64,000 nucleotides of DNA from Astrothelium macrocarpum (taxonomy: Eukaryota > Ascomycota > Dothideomycetes > Trypetheliales > Trypetheliaceae), in NCBI GenBank assembly GCA_021030915.1, contig JAGEMR010000111.1, forward strand, positions 1 to 64,000. Direction: 5' to 3'. The translations under genes were made by a program, and so were the position numbers. Below are positions 63,370 to 64,000 of the stretch, in pieces. Under the pieces are notes generated by a model. It made no database searches and was not told the DNA's origin. It saw only the letters and a list, made by a program, of their open reading frames with translations. The stretch's first letter is position 1; every line of letters starts with the position of its first letter.

Positions 63370-64000
63370 ATGGTTTCCAAACGCTCGCTTCCTTCCAAGC
63401 GCAATCCACTTTTGGCGCCTGAGCATTCACCGCAATGTAAGTCCAGCCGCAACTGGTCAAATACGCGGATCAGCAATTGATTCTGGATTTAGTGGAGATT
63501 CTTGTCGAACGTCGCCGCCTTGGCCGAACCCATCTTGACGTGAAGCCTGGCCAGATTGGTGTTGCCAATGCCACGAAGAAAGAGAATCTAGGTGTCTTTG
63601 ACTATGCGCATCTTCGTGTACCGCTTCCTACAGATCTCAAGGGCACTGGCATTTTCACTGTCCAGACGAGCGGTAAATATCCAGATGCTTATTTCTTAAT
63701 GGTAAGTCTACAGTCGTGCCAACCGTCATAAGAAGTACGTGCTCATGAAGCGTTTATGCGTGTAGCGTCGAAGCAGTGATGGCTACGTTAGTGCGACGGG
63801 AATGTTCAAGGCCGCATTTCCCTGGGCATCTGTCAGCGAGGAATCTGCCGAACGAAAGCATGTCCGCAGTCTGAACACGACTGCAGACGATGAAGTCGCA
63901 GGCAATGTTTGGATTCCACCAGAACAGGGTAAGCTTTTTACATTCCAGCCTCACCACCCCACCATTATCATCTCGACATGTGGTTACTAATCAATCGCGA
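63370..64000 (+). CDS. KilA-N/APSES-domain protein, Bqt4-like (5' part only)
   Basis: Partial gene. Exons 63370-63436, 63493-63701, 63766-63928; then a GTAAGC donor and an intron with a TACTAATC branch near 63983, whose acceptor lies beyond the window. The N-terminus reads [20 protein letters not shown], then LERRRLG-type residues, [56 protein letters not shown] (KilA-N/APSES DNA-binding core) and [12 protein letters not shown]. This matches the fungal proteins related to fission-yeast Bqt4, which tethers telomeres to the inner nuclear membrane. The expected C-terminal membrane anchor cannot be seen here. APSES transcription factors share the fold but not this N-terminal block. Confidence 0.88.

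Noticed and set aside
1..64000. CRISPR array, bacterial operon or prophage structure
   Set aside because: No regularly spaced repeats, no Shine-Dalgarno-led gene clusters; genes have spliceosomal introns, so the window is eukaryotic.

Overview
The window is nuclear DNA from a filamentous ascomycete (Pezizomycotina). Genes are split by short introns of roughly 47-122 nt with GT..AG ends and CTGAC/CTAAC branch sites. The products are fungal (AP-3 beta, Nuf2, Ppg1, an Arb1-like protein, a HET-NACHT-WD40 protein, GPI-anchored Ser/Thr/Pro-rich wall proteins). Dead transposons carry C:G to T:A damage typical of RIP. A Dothideomycete-like genome is plausible, but I cannot fix the species.

Layout. 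1-1703 is the end of a RIP-destroyed pogo-type transposon. 3007-4542 (-) is a PD-(D/E)XK-like fungal protein. 5168-6370 (+) is a casein-kinase-1-like kinase with an altered active site. 7776-12016 (-) is a 1360-aa secreted GPI-type protein. 12674-17021 holds two pogo/Fot1-like elements inserted head-to-head, one mildly and one heavily mutated. Then follow CLP1 (+) and an inositol polyphosphate kinase (-) in convergent array, a La-motif/Arb1-like protein (+), a broken HET-NACHT-WD40 immune-type receptor (25240-29750, -) and a giant 1966-aa wall protein (31125-37181, -). Next come two small unrecognised genes, AP-3 beta (+), a Q/P/Y-rich protein (-), Ppg1 (+) converging on Nuf2 (-), a 3.5-kb gene-poor stretch, a 933-aa disordered protein (+), a thioredoxin (+), Rho-GDI (-), and the start of a Bqt4-like KilA-N/APSES protein (+) that runs off the end.

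The most unusual structure is the Rho-GDI gene (58849-62521). Its first exon is about 2.9 kb from the second, and that single intron contains a complete 641-codon ORF on the same strand, ending 27 nt before the intron's acceptor. Other points are a thioredoxin with a mitochondrial-type presequence ahead of a strong internal start, a kinase whose catalytic lysine is arginine, and an NLR-type gene killed by one nonsense codon and one frameshift.

Most genes here are housekeeping or cell-surface genes and do not form one pathway. Functional themes are mRNA 3'-end processing (CLP1), small-RNA silencing (Arb1-like), vesicle traffic (AP-3), kinetochore (Nuf2), telomere/nuclear envelope (Bqt4-like), Rho signalling, redox, and self/non-self recognition. 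Gene models below were built by hand from reading frame, splice sites and family continuity. Start codons were re-chosen where the longest frame began with a non-ATG codon.
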